From: Pyrenophora tritici-repentis
Taxonomy: Eukaryota > Ascomycota > Dothideomycetes > Pleosporales > Pleosporaceae
Length of the DNA: 64,000 nucleotides
Direction of reading: 5' to 3'
Assembly: GCF_003171515.1 (NCBI RefSeq)
Contig: NC_089391.1
Location: 3,720,001-3,784,000, forward strand
The position numbers and the translations under genes were made by a program. The notes below the pieces were generated by a model, which worked only from the letters and a program-made list of their open reading frames with translations, did no database searches and was not told where the DNA came from. Below, piece after piece: positions 45,826 through 55,652 of the stretch. Position 1 is the stretch's first letter. Every line of letters begins with the position of its first letter.

Positions 45826-47920
45826 CTAAGTTGGTGAAGCCGGAGTGGCTGACACACCCCATTCATCTTTGACTGCGTTGATGATCCAGGTTGTTGGCCA
45901 GACGTGGTTCTTCTCAAAGTTGGTGAGAATCTCAACCACTTGACCCCTCTCTTTCGGGTCCAAAACAAGCGGTCCCCAGATGAAGATGGTATGACAGACG
46001 GTGATCGCCAGGGGCACAGTCTCCGGTGAGCTTTTGCTGGCTCCACATATGGCTCGTGCATGTGATAAAATTTGATGCTGCCTGAGTTAATTCTTGTTCC
46101 AGGAGGGAGGCACCAAAGCTGGAGTTCTTACGTCGGTCGGCGATAAACTGCTGACATTCCGGATGGCGAACTTCGGGCCCGGTTTGTAACGTAACAGCAT
46201 GATACAAGCGAAGTTGTAAAAGCCAAATGAGACGACTAATAGCACTGTTAGTTCTGGATTGAAATCACATGTTTTTTGATTTTTTTTACCATGCCAGTCG
46301 GCCGTAAACCATATGTCGGGAAAGGAGGACTGATTGTCAACAGGGCCTTCGAAAATGGCATTGAACCCTTGTGGCCTATCTTGTAACCATTTCTGAACAA
46401 GGTCCCATAGTTCTTGCCATCGTTGCGGTCTATGAGCTCTCTCGTTCGGATATTCGTTGCCATCAAAGCAAAAATTGACGACACGGGCAAGATTCCATGT
46501 CATCTGGTTGGCCCACGCCGTCTCTAACCTTAAACGGGCCAATGGATGCGCATCGCGCATTTGGCCTGGGCTTGGGTGCAACTTCAGTGAGAAGTCAATG
46601 TCAGGAGGCTGCTGGTTAATGGTAGCATTATAAAGGCATTGGCGGACATAGACCCAGAAAGCAGCCTCGCGCAAAGTGGGTGCCGAGGGATCTACAAAAT
46701 GATGTCCCTGAGAGGAACGGATGATTGCTGAGCAGCCTGCAAGGTGTTGTTCATCATCTGACCCAGTGCTGGACGGGACTAGAATTAGGGGTCAGATTAG
46801 CGAACCACAGAATAAAGCGGATAGAAATTTACCATTGAGCTGTTCGAAGAAGCGTAATATGACGATGGCGCATAAAAGAGTCTCGTCCTGGCTAGCGGCG
46901 TCTTCGTTAAGTCGTTCAATGAGCAGGGCTATGCAGCGCTCATACGCTGCTTCCGCCGTCGTGCCCTCCCTGCAGTGACGGGCAGCAAAAGAAAGGACAG
47001 CATGGCATAGTACTGGGCAGTGTTTGACCTTTTCCGGCACTCCCAGTGTGAACTGACGGGTTGCGTCGGTGCAGTCAAGCCAGCGGCCAAGATGCTCCGT
47101 GTAGTGATGTACTAGCAGGGCCTCTGCATGGGTCAGAGGAGTGGGCTGTGACGAGTAAGCTCTCGTGCCCTCTGGCATGGCATCTGGTCTATGTGTGCTT
47201 TCAGAGGGACGCGAGTGTGCCTCGTGCTGCATGCTCCCCCGGCTATGCGACGGCAGCGAACTCTCTGGTAAGCCTTCCGGGTTGTGCGACTGCAGCAAAC
47301 TAGCCACCGACACACCACCCGACGTACTCTTTGGTCTTTGGACATAGTAGGGCGAAGGCGGCGACAGCGTCGCCGACGGGGAAGAGACGCTGGCCTGGCC
47401 TTCTGACAAACCGTCGGCCCGACTGTTTTTCCGTATTCTCGGTGAATTGTCCCGGCTGCGGCCTCCCTCGCTCGCACGTTCGGCACGAACCATGTCATGT
47501 CCTCTCTCGACACTATTGACATCATCCACATCCATCACGTCTCCCTTGGCATCGTTTTCCTCGTCGGTGCCGCCCGTGGCAGATTTAATCGATGAGGGTC
47601 CATCAGGCCGGTAATCCTTGAACTTGGTATGGGGCTCTTCCCATTGGCAAGGGCGGTTCTTCTTGCCACAGGCCTTGCATACGGGGCGAGTTTCGTCACC
47701 TGGCTCGAATGTCAGTGTGGAAGGGAGGACCAAGATAGGTAAGTATCGATACGCACACTTGACGCGCCGCACTCGACATGTAAGGCTATGTACATATCAG
47801 CCGATTTTTGTCGTCACAACCTGGATGGATCCACTCACCAGCCGCTCCGAGAGCGGAATTTACTGTATCATGTCAGCACATGCGAAGCCCTTTGAGTTTG
47901 GATCCCGGAATTCACCCCAT
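45826..47920 (-). CDS. Zn2Cys6 fungal-specific transcription factor
   Basis: Seven exons: 47920-47916, 47862-47839, 47785-47757, 47699-46833, 46778-46290, 46244-46132, 46077-45826; introns 45-57 bp, all frame-keeping; 592 residues. The binuclear zinc cluster is at residues 10-37 (C10, C13, C20, C27, C30, C37; GCLTCRVRRVKCDETRPVC) and is split over four exons; the first coding exon is 5 nt. A Ser/Pro-rich acidic region follows, then a fungal transcription-factor middle homology region (HYTEHLGRWLDCTD, CHAVLSFAARHC, ETLLCAIVILRFFEQLN) and the tail (RAICGASKSSPETVPLAIT). Resembles ARCA-like C6 factors. Target genes are unknown. Confidence 0.88.
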
Positions 47921-48345
47921 GCGTGAGGATTCGAACTAAAATTCGAATCGAATTGTGCCTATTCGCGCTGTAAGTGAGATGGACTGAACCATTCGCCTCG
48001 AGATGGTTTCGCCCGGTGATAGCGGCCGTCACGAATCGAGAAGGGGTGGCTAATCATACCACGACCACGTACTTCTCGTCTTAGGGCCAGCTACCGGTTC
48101 GCCTGCTTCTTCTTTCTGCGCGTGGAGACTACCAAACAAGTGGCATTTGGTTTGGCAATGCCTTTTGATTATCTTGATAGAGGCCAAAGAGCGCATCAAC
48201 AGGACTTTTGGAACCGAGGCAGGTGTGAGCTAGAGATCCAAGATTTCTACCGATTCGACGTCTGGTAGTCTTCTTAGTATGATCTTGATAGCATTAGTCA
48301 TTTGCCAGACTTTGTGCCCCTACCACTGACGTGCTGAAAGGAAGC
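47921..48345. other. Upstream region of the transcription factor
   Basis: 425 bp; presumed promoter and leader, no defined site recognised. Confidence 0.4.
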
Positions 48346-48674
48346 TGAACCTATAACTTACTGCAGTTGACGACGTTTTGATGCACGGCACGTCCGTGGG
48401 GCAGCTCTCGATCGAGGTGCAACGTAACCTTGTCGGCGGTTAGGCCATACGTACTGTGTAGACAGCAATCTGCAATGTCCATGCTGGCCACGATTGATGC
48501 TATCAGGTGCGGGTGCTCCTTAACGGTGTCATTTACCCGCTTGAGCTCGGTCATCCTTGCTAGGTGAAGGTGGCCACGGAAAAAGATCCCGTAGCCAGTC
48601 ACAGCTGACAGAGAGCCAGACGCTCGGATCCTAAACGGCTCCAATTCTCTGACCAAGGTGGATACCAGATGCAC
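48346..48674 (-). other. Possible exon of an uncharacterised gene
   Basis: A minus-strand frame with protein-like composition (LARMTELKRVNDTVKEH, IVASMDIADCCLHSTYG) runs to a good donor site (GTAAGT) at about 48361. No continuing exon, start or family could be fixed. It may be a remnant gene. Confidence 0.25.
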
Positions 48675-49136
48675 GCTACGTGCTTTACTTCCAGGCTGTG
48701 TGCGCCGGGCTAGTTCGCCTAAATGATCCCGTGCTCCCGTTCCAGAGTTCCACCAGACGCGTCGGTGAAATACACCAACAAAAGGCCGGAAGTCCTTCTA
48801 GTCCGAATAGACTAATTCGTATCGAGAAAACAACATGACTATAACTTGATCTCTCCAAGAGGAACAAAGCCAATACGGACGTCCTATTCGCTCTGGCCGT
48901 GCTCTGCCGACATGTATATGAAGCCATGAAATGGAATGTGACTATTGCCAAAGCAGGTCGCCCTTTGGTATAGAGACGTAAGGATGACCTACGTCCCTGG
49001 AATTCCATTGCCAAGAGGTGCTCAGATCATGATCTGTGTACGTGGGTTTCGCTCCGTCGTCACCCGTTTATCGTCGATACCTACTGTACTTGATATGTCG
49101 TCGTCCACCCATGGCGCTTATAAACACCATCGCTAC

Positions 49137-49913
49137 TCACAGTCTCTCCATAGCCGATACTTTTTGTATCCTCAGCCCGCTAGCCCCCGTAGTCGGATCT
49201 CCACTCATCGATGCCCATGGTTTCCGAGCAGCGCCGCCGTAGACGAGCGGTTCCTCATAGCTAAGGGATGAGTCGAGCGCGCAGACCATCTCCGTATCCT
49301 TCACAGCAGTAGCGGGCGCCAGTATATCCGTATCGGGCCGTAGCTGACCGAATACGTGTTGCATCCGGACTCCAACATCTACTCGCATCATGCACGGGTG
49401 GCTGCAGCTCTTCGCAGGAACGTCCGCTCGACGGTCAATTCGAGATGTGTCCCATGGCAATTTGGGTCCGCCTAGTCGCTCACCTCCGAGCTCTTTCAAC
49501 AACGTATATCAATCCCCAGCCTCTTTTACGCGCTTGCATAATGCACTCGTTCCGTTGAATGTCTCTACGCTCTCATGGACAATGTGATGGCCAGGGGCGT
49601 TGGAGTAATCCCGCCGGGTGTTGATCGGGACCTCGAATGTAGAACGAGACAAGGAACAAATGGAAAAGGATGGGAGCTGTAATGACAAATTGCTCACAAT
49701 CGTACTGTCGACAGTGTCAGGAATGACCTATACCACGATGGGTTTCCATCCCAAGGCGTGCTTTGCCACGTACCGATAATCTGCCCCATACTCCAGGCCG
49801 CATACATCGCCTTTGTCACTTGCATGTCGTCGACCATGACCGGCAAACTCTCGCGGATACGATAAACGGAAAAAGTTGCTGAGGGACACGGTAGGAAGAG
49901 CAGAGGAAGACAT
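49137..49913 (-). other. Possible degraded or unrecognised gene
   Basis: Three minus-strand frames follow each other in the same reading frame (49913-49728, 49697-49509, 49502-49137), separated by single stop codons, with some protein-like character (MSSSALPTVSLSNFF; PINTRRDYSNAPGHHIVH; KLPWDTSRIDRRADVP). They may be exons or a pseudogene. No domain recognised. Confidence 0.25.
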
Positions 49914-50703
49914 ACCTAGTCGAGGCTCGATTACGTTACACGTCTACGTCAAGTCCTTGCAGCACCCCGATGACACGGAAAGACGACTACACACACCGGT
50001 GCAGTGGGATCGGATTCTCTCTGTCAGATCGGCTTTAAGCGAAAGCACATCGACAACAACGGTATTCCGCATTCAACCGGCCTTGCACCATCGACCGATC
50101 CGCGTATTGATACCGAAAATGTCACATTCAACACTCGGAATACGACAAACTATAGCAGGGAATGCCAAGCGAAATTGGTCAAACAAATGTTTGCTCCGCG
50201 GAGACTGTAGACCAAATGTCTTTGGCCGGTCGCTGCCAGGCGCTACCTGGGTAAGTACTACCCAGCGGCTGCTTCCTCCGCACTGCTTGTACCAGGTTCC
50301 GGGGCGTCGGAAGAGCTCCAGGAGGTAGGTCTGTGATAAGATAAATGTAGGTAAAGTCAACGTCAGTCCATGCCATCCATGCACGAAGAGGGCTGCCCAA
50401 GTAAGTAGAGATCGAGAGCGTCTATAATGTGTAGGTAAGCTCTAGCAAGACAAAGGTCGCATGTTCCAGCAAAACTGGACCGTATATTTCTATGATGGGT
50501 GTCTAGGCAGCGCGTTAACTTGTCCGTGGGAGGTACGTACCTGTGTTACTCAGTGGGGTGTCGGTCGAGTCATTGAAAACATCATACTAGCAGCGCTCAC
50601 GCTTCGCAGTAGAGCCAGGGGGACAGGTATATATGGGTGCGAGCTGACTGTAAGCTCGGTTGCCATACCTAGAACGTGTTCGACTATATATTGACTGGGT
50701 AGT
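49914..50703. other. Intergenic flank left of the hAT element
   Basis: 790 bp with no recognisable gene. Confidence 0.45.
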
Positions 50704-50711
50704 AGTACTCC
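50704..50711. repeat. Left target-site duplication of the hAT element
   Basis: AGTACTCC, repeated exactly at 53783-53790 on the other side of the element. Confidence 0.9.
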
Positions 50712-50834
50712 CAGTGATCGGAATGGTCTGGTCTGACTTGGTCTTGGTCTGGTCTAGACCGCCAAGACTTGGTCTGGTCTGGCGATTTTTTGAGACCGTG
50801 GTCGGACCGGTCTAGATGATCGGACCGGTCCGGC

Positions 50835-50843
50835 TATAAATAG
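50835..50843 (+). promoter_or_regulatory. TATA box of the transposase gene
   Basis: TATAAATAG, 131 bp upstream of the transposase start and just inside the subterminal repeats. Confidence 0.6.
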
Positions 50844-51700
50844 GTCCACGTGACTAGATCTTAGACTAATCTAGCCAGAAAATTTAGCACAATATGAGTC
50901 ATTAAGATCAAGGTAAGTCTTCTACTTACATAGAACAATCAAGTCCTTAACAACCTACTTATATACTATTGTTATGGAGCCTTCAACACCAACCTCACCG
51001 TCCCCATCGAATATTATAAGACTAGATTTAACGTCTCTTACTCCATCTCCTATCCCCACGTCATCACCCACCCCTATACTATCACCCACTCCTATTCAAT
51101 ATCACGAATCTCCAGATGAGTTCGTGCAGGGCGGTATCACGTACGTGAAACGTGCAATAATTGCAAGGAAGGATTTCCGTCAAGGTACATCACACATCTG
51201 GAAGTACGGACTCCAATACATTCGAGATAGCGATAAGAAAGAGGTGTATTACTGCCATGAGTGCAGGGTTGGGAAGAGCAAGCAAGAGTTGTTTGTCATC
51301 AATGGCACTTCTAGGATCCGGAATCACCTGGAACAGAAGCACCAGATTGATCCCCAGAGTGGCATCAAGCGAAAGGGTTCTGTACGGAAGTCTATAATCG
51401 ACCAGCAAAAGGATGGGGCTGCTTCCAGCATCTTTTTCTGGAAGGAGTCAGTAGAGAAGTTTAAAGAGCTTCTAATTCGTTGGATTGTGTACTGCCATAT
51501 CGCCTTCTTTCAATTAGAGAACCAGTACTTTCGTGAACTACTCCTCTTTTTAAATCCGGCACTACTCAACCACCTCCCGAAGGCTGCGAAGACTATCCGA
51601 AGCTGGGTAATGAATGCATTCATATCGAAGAAGCAACAGCTTAGGGAGGACCTACACCATTCACGGAGTAGGATCTCTATCTCCTTTGATCTCTGGACTT

Positions 51701-51862
51701 TAGACTCCGCAACAATCAATTCAATCCGGTCACTCTCCTAGACCCACTTACCTATCTAGGTAGGGCTTAAACTCCTATAGGTAACTACTAGGCTTAAAGC
51801 GGTAATCAATCAATCCAATCTGAACCTTCTAGGACCCACTTAATTGATTGTTGCGGACTGTG
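51701..51862 (+). mobile_element. Nested 162-bp hAT-like MITE, copy 1
   Basis: Begins TAGACTCCGCAACAATCAAT and ends ATTGATTGTTGCGGACTGTG; the ends are inverted repeats over CCGCAACAATCAATT. Flanked by an exact 8-bp duplication CTGGACTT (51693-51700 and 51863-51870) within the codons for FDLWTS of the transposase. No coding capacity. Its ends differ from those of the host hAT element, so it was probably moved by another hAT transposase. Confidence 0.93.
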
Positions 51863-53186
51863 CTGGACTTCACCAAACCCTTACGCTATCCTAGGCGTCG
51901 TCGCTATGTGGATTGATACTACCGGCATGCGACGTGTTACCGCTTTAGGTATGCGACGTATATACGGCGAACATACTGGAGAGAATCTTGGATCGGTGGT
52001 CCTTGAATTGCTGGAAGAATACGACATTAGCGGAGATCAGATTGGATACTTTATGCTGGATAATGCCTCGGCAAATGATACCGCTGTTGAGTTTATACTC
52101 AAGGATCTCTGCCCATGGATGAAGTCAAAACAACGTCGTCATCGCCGGCTGCGTTGCTTGGGCCATGTCATCAACCTCTGTTGCCAGGCGTTCCTTATGG
52201 GGCGAAACTGTGAGAAGTATCTTGCGAAGCTGGAGAAGCATCATCAACGTGGCGACTATACGAAGGTGGAAGAGCTCTGGAAGAAGTTCGGATGTTTGGG
52301 TCGTCTTCACAACCTGGTGCGATACATCAGGCTTACTCCACAACGGCGTGAGGAGTTTGCTACAATTATTATCGGCGGAGATCTTTCGCAATTCGACGGG
52401 CTTGAGCTTATCCAGAACAACTCGACCCGCTGGAACTCATGGTTTTATTCGATTACACGTGCATTAAATGTTCGAGAACGTTTAGAGCTCTTCTCGGCTC
52501 GTCATGTACCTGGAAAGGGCTCCGTAGGGATCGCGAACTTTAAGCTTGATGGACAGCACTGGTTTGAGCTTGAAAAGATTGAACTCGCTCTCAAAGACTT
52601 CTATGCTGCAACTTTGCTTTCTGAAGGTAAGAAGACGTCACTTGCGGACTGGTTTTCAACTTTGGACTGCCTTCTCCGGGAGATAAGCGAGACGAAGGAT
52701 CACTACCACGACATCCACACTGAGGACGATAACAACTTTACATGGAAGTACCTTCAAGGCTGCGCTGATGCTGCTTGGTTAAAGTGCGTTGAGTACTATA
52801 ACAATCAGCAGCTGAATTGGCAAAATCGATTCCCTGAAGATACTGACCTTCCACCGGCATATTATGCGGCTCAAATCCTTGATCCATATCGCAAGTGGGG
52901 ATGGTTCAGGCAAGAGTGGGTTCTTCATGGCGACGAAGAGAAGAAGAGGTGGTTTGAAAACGCACAATTAGCGGTGAAGCATCTCTGGGAGACAGAGTAT
53001 AAGGGAAGGTACCCTGTCGAGATGCTGCCACCACCAGCCAGGAAGGAGAGAGATCCTGACCCAGCATTTGATCGCCAGCGGGAACATAAGCGCATTCGAA
53101 TAGACGCTCCAGTTTCTACAACTGATTTGTATGAACAATACATCTCTACTGACCGGCTTCATAACGAAGAGGCAGGTTGCAATGAG

Positions 53187-53348
53187 CACAGTCCGCAACA
53201 ATCAATTAAGTGGGTCCTAGAAGGTTCAGATTGGATTGATTGATTACCGCTTTAAGCCTAGTAGTTACCTATAGGAGTTTAAGCCCTACCTAGATAGGTA
53301 AGTGGGTCTAGGAGAGTGACCGGATTGAATTGATTGTTGCGGAGTCTA
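53187..53348 (-). mobile_element. Nested 162-bp hAT-like MITE, copy 2 (opposite orientation)
   Basis: The reverse complement reads the same as copy 1 over all 162 bp in my base-by-base comparison. Flanked by an exact 8-bp duplication GCAATGAG (53179-53186 and 53349-53356). Without the insertion the transposase frame continues from EEAGCNE into AIAYWLSRYDSQ. Confidence 0.93.
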
Positions 53349-53782
53349 GCAATGAGGCTATTGCGTACTGGCTATCTCGCTACGACTCCCAACGAGATCT
53401 CGCTCGCTTCGCTCTAGACATGTTTGCGATCTCGCCTATGTCGGATGAATGCGAACGTCTTTTTAGTAGCGCGAAGCTTACTATCGTCGATCGCCGTGGT
53501 AGGCTGAAGGCAGATATTATAGAAGCGTGCGAGTGTCTCCGGGCCTGGTATGGAAAGCCCCAAGCTGAGGGGAACAGCGATATCGAGGATAGTGAGAACG
53601 AAGACGACTAGATTGACAGTCAGTAGTAAAACACATTTCCTCGGCTTCCTTCTTTGCTTCAGCCTCATTCTTGGCGGTCTTGTTGGTCGGACCGGTCTGG
53701 TCGGACCGGTCCTTATGTAAGCACCTGGTCTGGTCTGGTCTGTACCCTCAGACCAGACCAGACCAGACCATTCCGATCACTG

Positions 53783-54590
53783 AGTACTCCTGGCCCTGCA
53801 AACAGAGACCACCTACTTTCTGCACTTTTCATTTGGCTTTCCCGTCGTCCCATCCACGACACTCAATCAGGGCATGGTCTGGACCACACCTGCGCGCCTG
53901 AGCCGACCAAATTTGATGCCTATGATCACAGGTTTGATCATATCGTGATCTCATGCCACCCACTCTATCTCAACCCGTAAACGAGATATTTTTAAACCAC
54001 AACAATCAAGATTTCCCACCCACTCGAGTGTGTGGTAGTCAATGCATCCCCTGCACCTATGCTCGTCCAAACTCTAAAGGACGTTAGAACCAGCAAACTA
54101 GACAAGTTCACAACACAGACCGTGGCTCCACAACTGTGGTAATACTTATGCCAATGTAATCATGATGCTGGACGATGGGATCATGTGCACCCGGGACGGC
54201 ATCACTGATATTCACCAATTGATGTCATGGAATTTTCTGTGCTGACCACGAATAGACTCTTGACATCAATCGATCTGATGATTGAACTTTCGTGAGATTT
54301 CCACGTTGCGATTTGGGTGGTTTGATCAGTGGACGAAACAACGCGTTCGTAACATCTAGATCCATCTGACGTACGTGGCTGGCCTGTTCCATAATGTTTC
54401 CCATGTCGTATACACAAAGACCAAAGTAGTTTTACAACTCCAACGTCATCAAAAACAGCAGGAAATATGTCGGTAGAATTCATGTCATGAAAAGCACACA
54501 AACTCCCACGCATGCATGCTAGCGTCATTCCATATGATACACGTTATGCTACACCTATTCAGCCATGATTTCTCCCTCTCTCCATTGTTT
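53783..54590. other. Right target-site duplication and gene-free flank
   Basis: Begins with the AGTACTCC duplicate. The remaining 800 bp show no gene; the right part is the mL49 3' flank. Confidence 0.5.
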
Positions 54591-55363
54591 CTAAAAACCC
54601 CTTGCGGTTAGAAATTCTTCAACCTCCCTCTTGCAATGACCCTTGATCTGGACGTGACTCGTCAAGTGATTAATCGTAACCTCTTCGCCTTTGTTACCTA
54701 AGAAATCCTTCACCTCGTCCCTCAGTGCGACCAGATCGCCCGCGACCTTCCGTATGATGGTCAAGCGCAGGTTGCCGCCGCGCTTTGTGTCTGTGTAGAC
54801 TGGCAGGTGCTTGTTGATTGATCTCGATATATGGTATGCGGGCGGTGGTAGGACCAGCTCGGATGTCTGTGATATATTTTGTCTTTTGGGTAGACTTTTC
54901 TTCCGCTGTTGGGTTGTATCGGCTACTTTGTCGAACGCGTCCAAGGGTCTAGGTGTAACGTTGTCGGCCTGTGCTGGCTTGTCTTGCGATGAACGCTTGT
55001 TTGGTTTGTTGTCGGCGCGAGGGTGTTTGGAGGGTAGTATGTGCTTTTGCTCTGGGGACTGCGCGCTGTCGCCTTCGGTGAGGGATTCTGCTGCTGCTAG
55101 GTCGGCGGCCCGCTGGGCTTCTCGCGGCGTCCGTGGCTGTCTGGGCGATGCATTTGGTGGGAGAGAGGACTGCTTGACAGAATTGACATTTGGTGGGAAT
55201 TCTAAAGTACGTCAATCACTATACGTAACATGTCAAATGGCACTAGATTACCTCTACTTTGCCGTGATGTTACCGTCGAGAATCGGAAGTGATGGCAACA
55301 TGCGACTGCTCTTGGAGTGGCCAATGGCCTCAACAGAGGGACCACAGACTGTAACCGAGTCAT
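54591..55363 (-). CDS. Mitochondrial large ribosomal subunit protein mL49 (Img2)
   Basis: Two exons: 55363-55252 and 55201-54591, joined across a 50-bp intron (GTAATC...TAG); 240 residues. The start ATG at 55363 opens a classic mitochondrial targeting sequence (MTRLQSVVPLLRPLATPRA, Arg/Leu-rich, no acidic residues). A Ser/Pro/Lys-rich linker follows. The C-terminal Img2 domain (about 155-240) shows YHISRSINKHLPVYTDTKRGG, LRLTIIRKVAGD, LRDEVKDFLG and TSHVQIKGHCKREVEEFL. mL49 is a structural protein of the mitochondrial large subunit. In-frame sequence upstream of the chosen ATG exists but overlaps the shared promoter with eIF3e. Confidence 0.88.
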
Positions 55364-55652
55364 TGCGATACAAAAAGAAGCCAGCAAACGTCCTAAACAG
55401 CAGACACGACGTTTATAGAATCGCGATGCAGACAACGAGGATGCCCGCTGCTGCAATGGTTTGCGGCTCAACACCAGAAGTTTAGCGTACAGGGGTCCTC
55501 GCTTGCGCACAGTCGTTTTTCATTCACCAACCCCACCACGGCCGTCGCCGACAACGAATTTCGCGCCCGGCCTGCCATCCTCACCCACCACGCCGCCTTT
55601 GTTGCACCCACACCCCGCAGCTGCGACGGAAACTCTGCGACAAATACCCAAC
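55364..55652. promoter_or_regulatory. Bidirectional promoter region, mL49 / eIF3e
   Basis: Only 289 bp separate the two outward-facing start codons, linking a mitochondrial ribosomal protein gene with a cytosolic translation-initiation gene. The eIF3e side has a CCACCACGG/CACCCACAC-rich leader. No defined site recognised. Confidence 0.5.

Larger units (their letters stand above)
50974..53611 (+). pseudogene. hAT transposase, broken by two nested MITEs
   Basis: Three frame segments belong to one protein: 50974-51700, 51871-53186 and 53357-53611 (boundaries at the nested insertions); together about 765 codons with no other disruption. A BED zinc finger is at the N-terminus (YYCHECRVGKSK...HLEQKH). 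The RNase-H-like catalytic core shows Asp in SISFDLW, Asp in FMLDNASANDTA and the CxxH of RCLGHVINLCCQAF; RWNSWFY follows. The C-terminal dimerisation/insertion region has MSDECERLFSSAKL with the expected Glu. Each insertion adds 170 bp (162 plus 8), shifting the frame, so the protein as printed stops at 51741. Splicing out of the insertions is not supported by their ends. Confidence 0.9.
50712..53782 (+). mobile_element. Full-length hAT-superfamily DNA transposon
   Basis: 3071 bp. The left end CAGTGATCGGAATGGTCTGG is repeated inverted at the right end (ending ATTCCGATCACTG), and the element is flanked by a perfect 8-bp duplication, the hAT hallmark. Subterminal zones (about 50720-50830 and 53670-53770) are packed with TGGTCTGGTC and TCGGACCGGTC motifs in both orientations, likely transposase-binding sites. 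One transposase gene inside is interrupted by two 162-bp insertions; without them and one copy of each duplicated target the element would be 2731 bp. Confidence 0.93.

Noticed and set aside
51701..51870. The MITE insertions as spliced introns of the transposase
   Set aside because: Their borders lack GT/AG positions that would restore the frame, and 8-bp target duplications show they are insertions.
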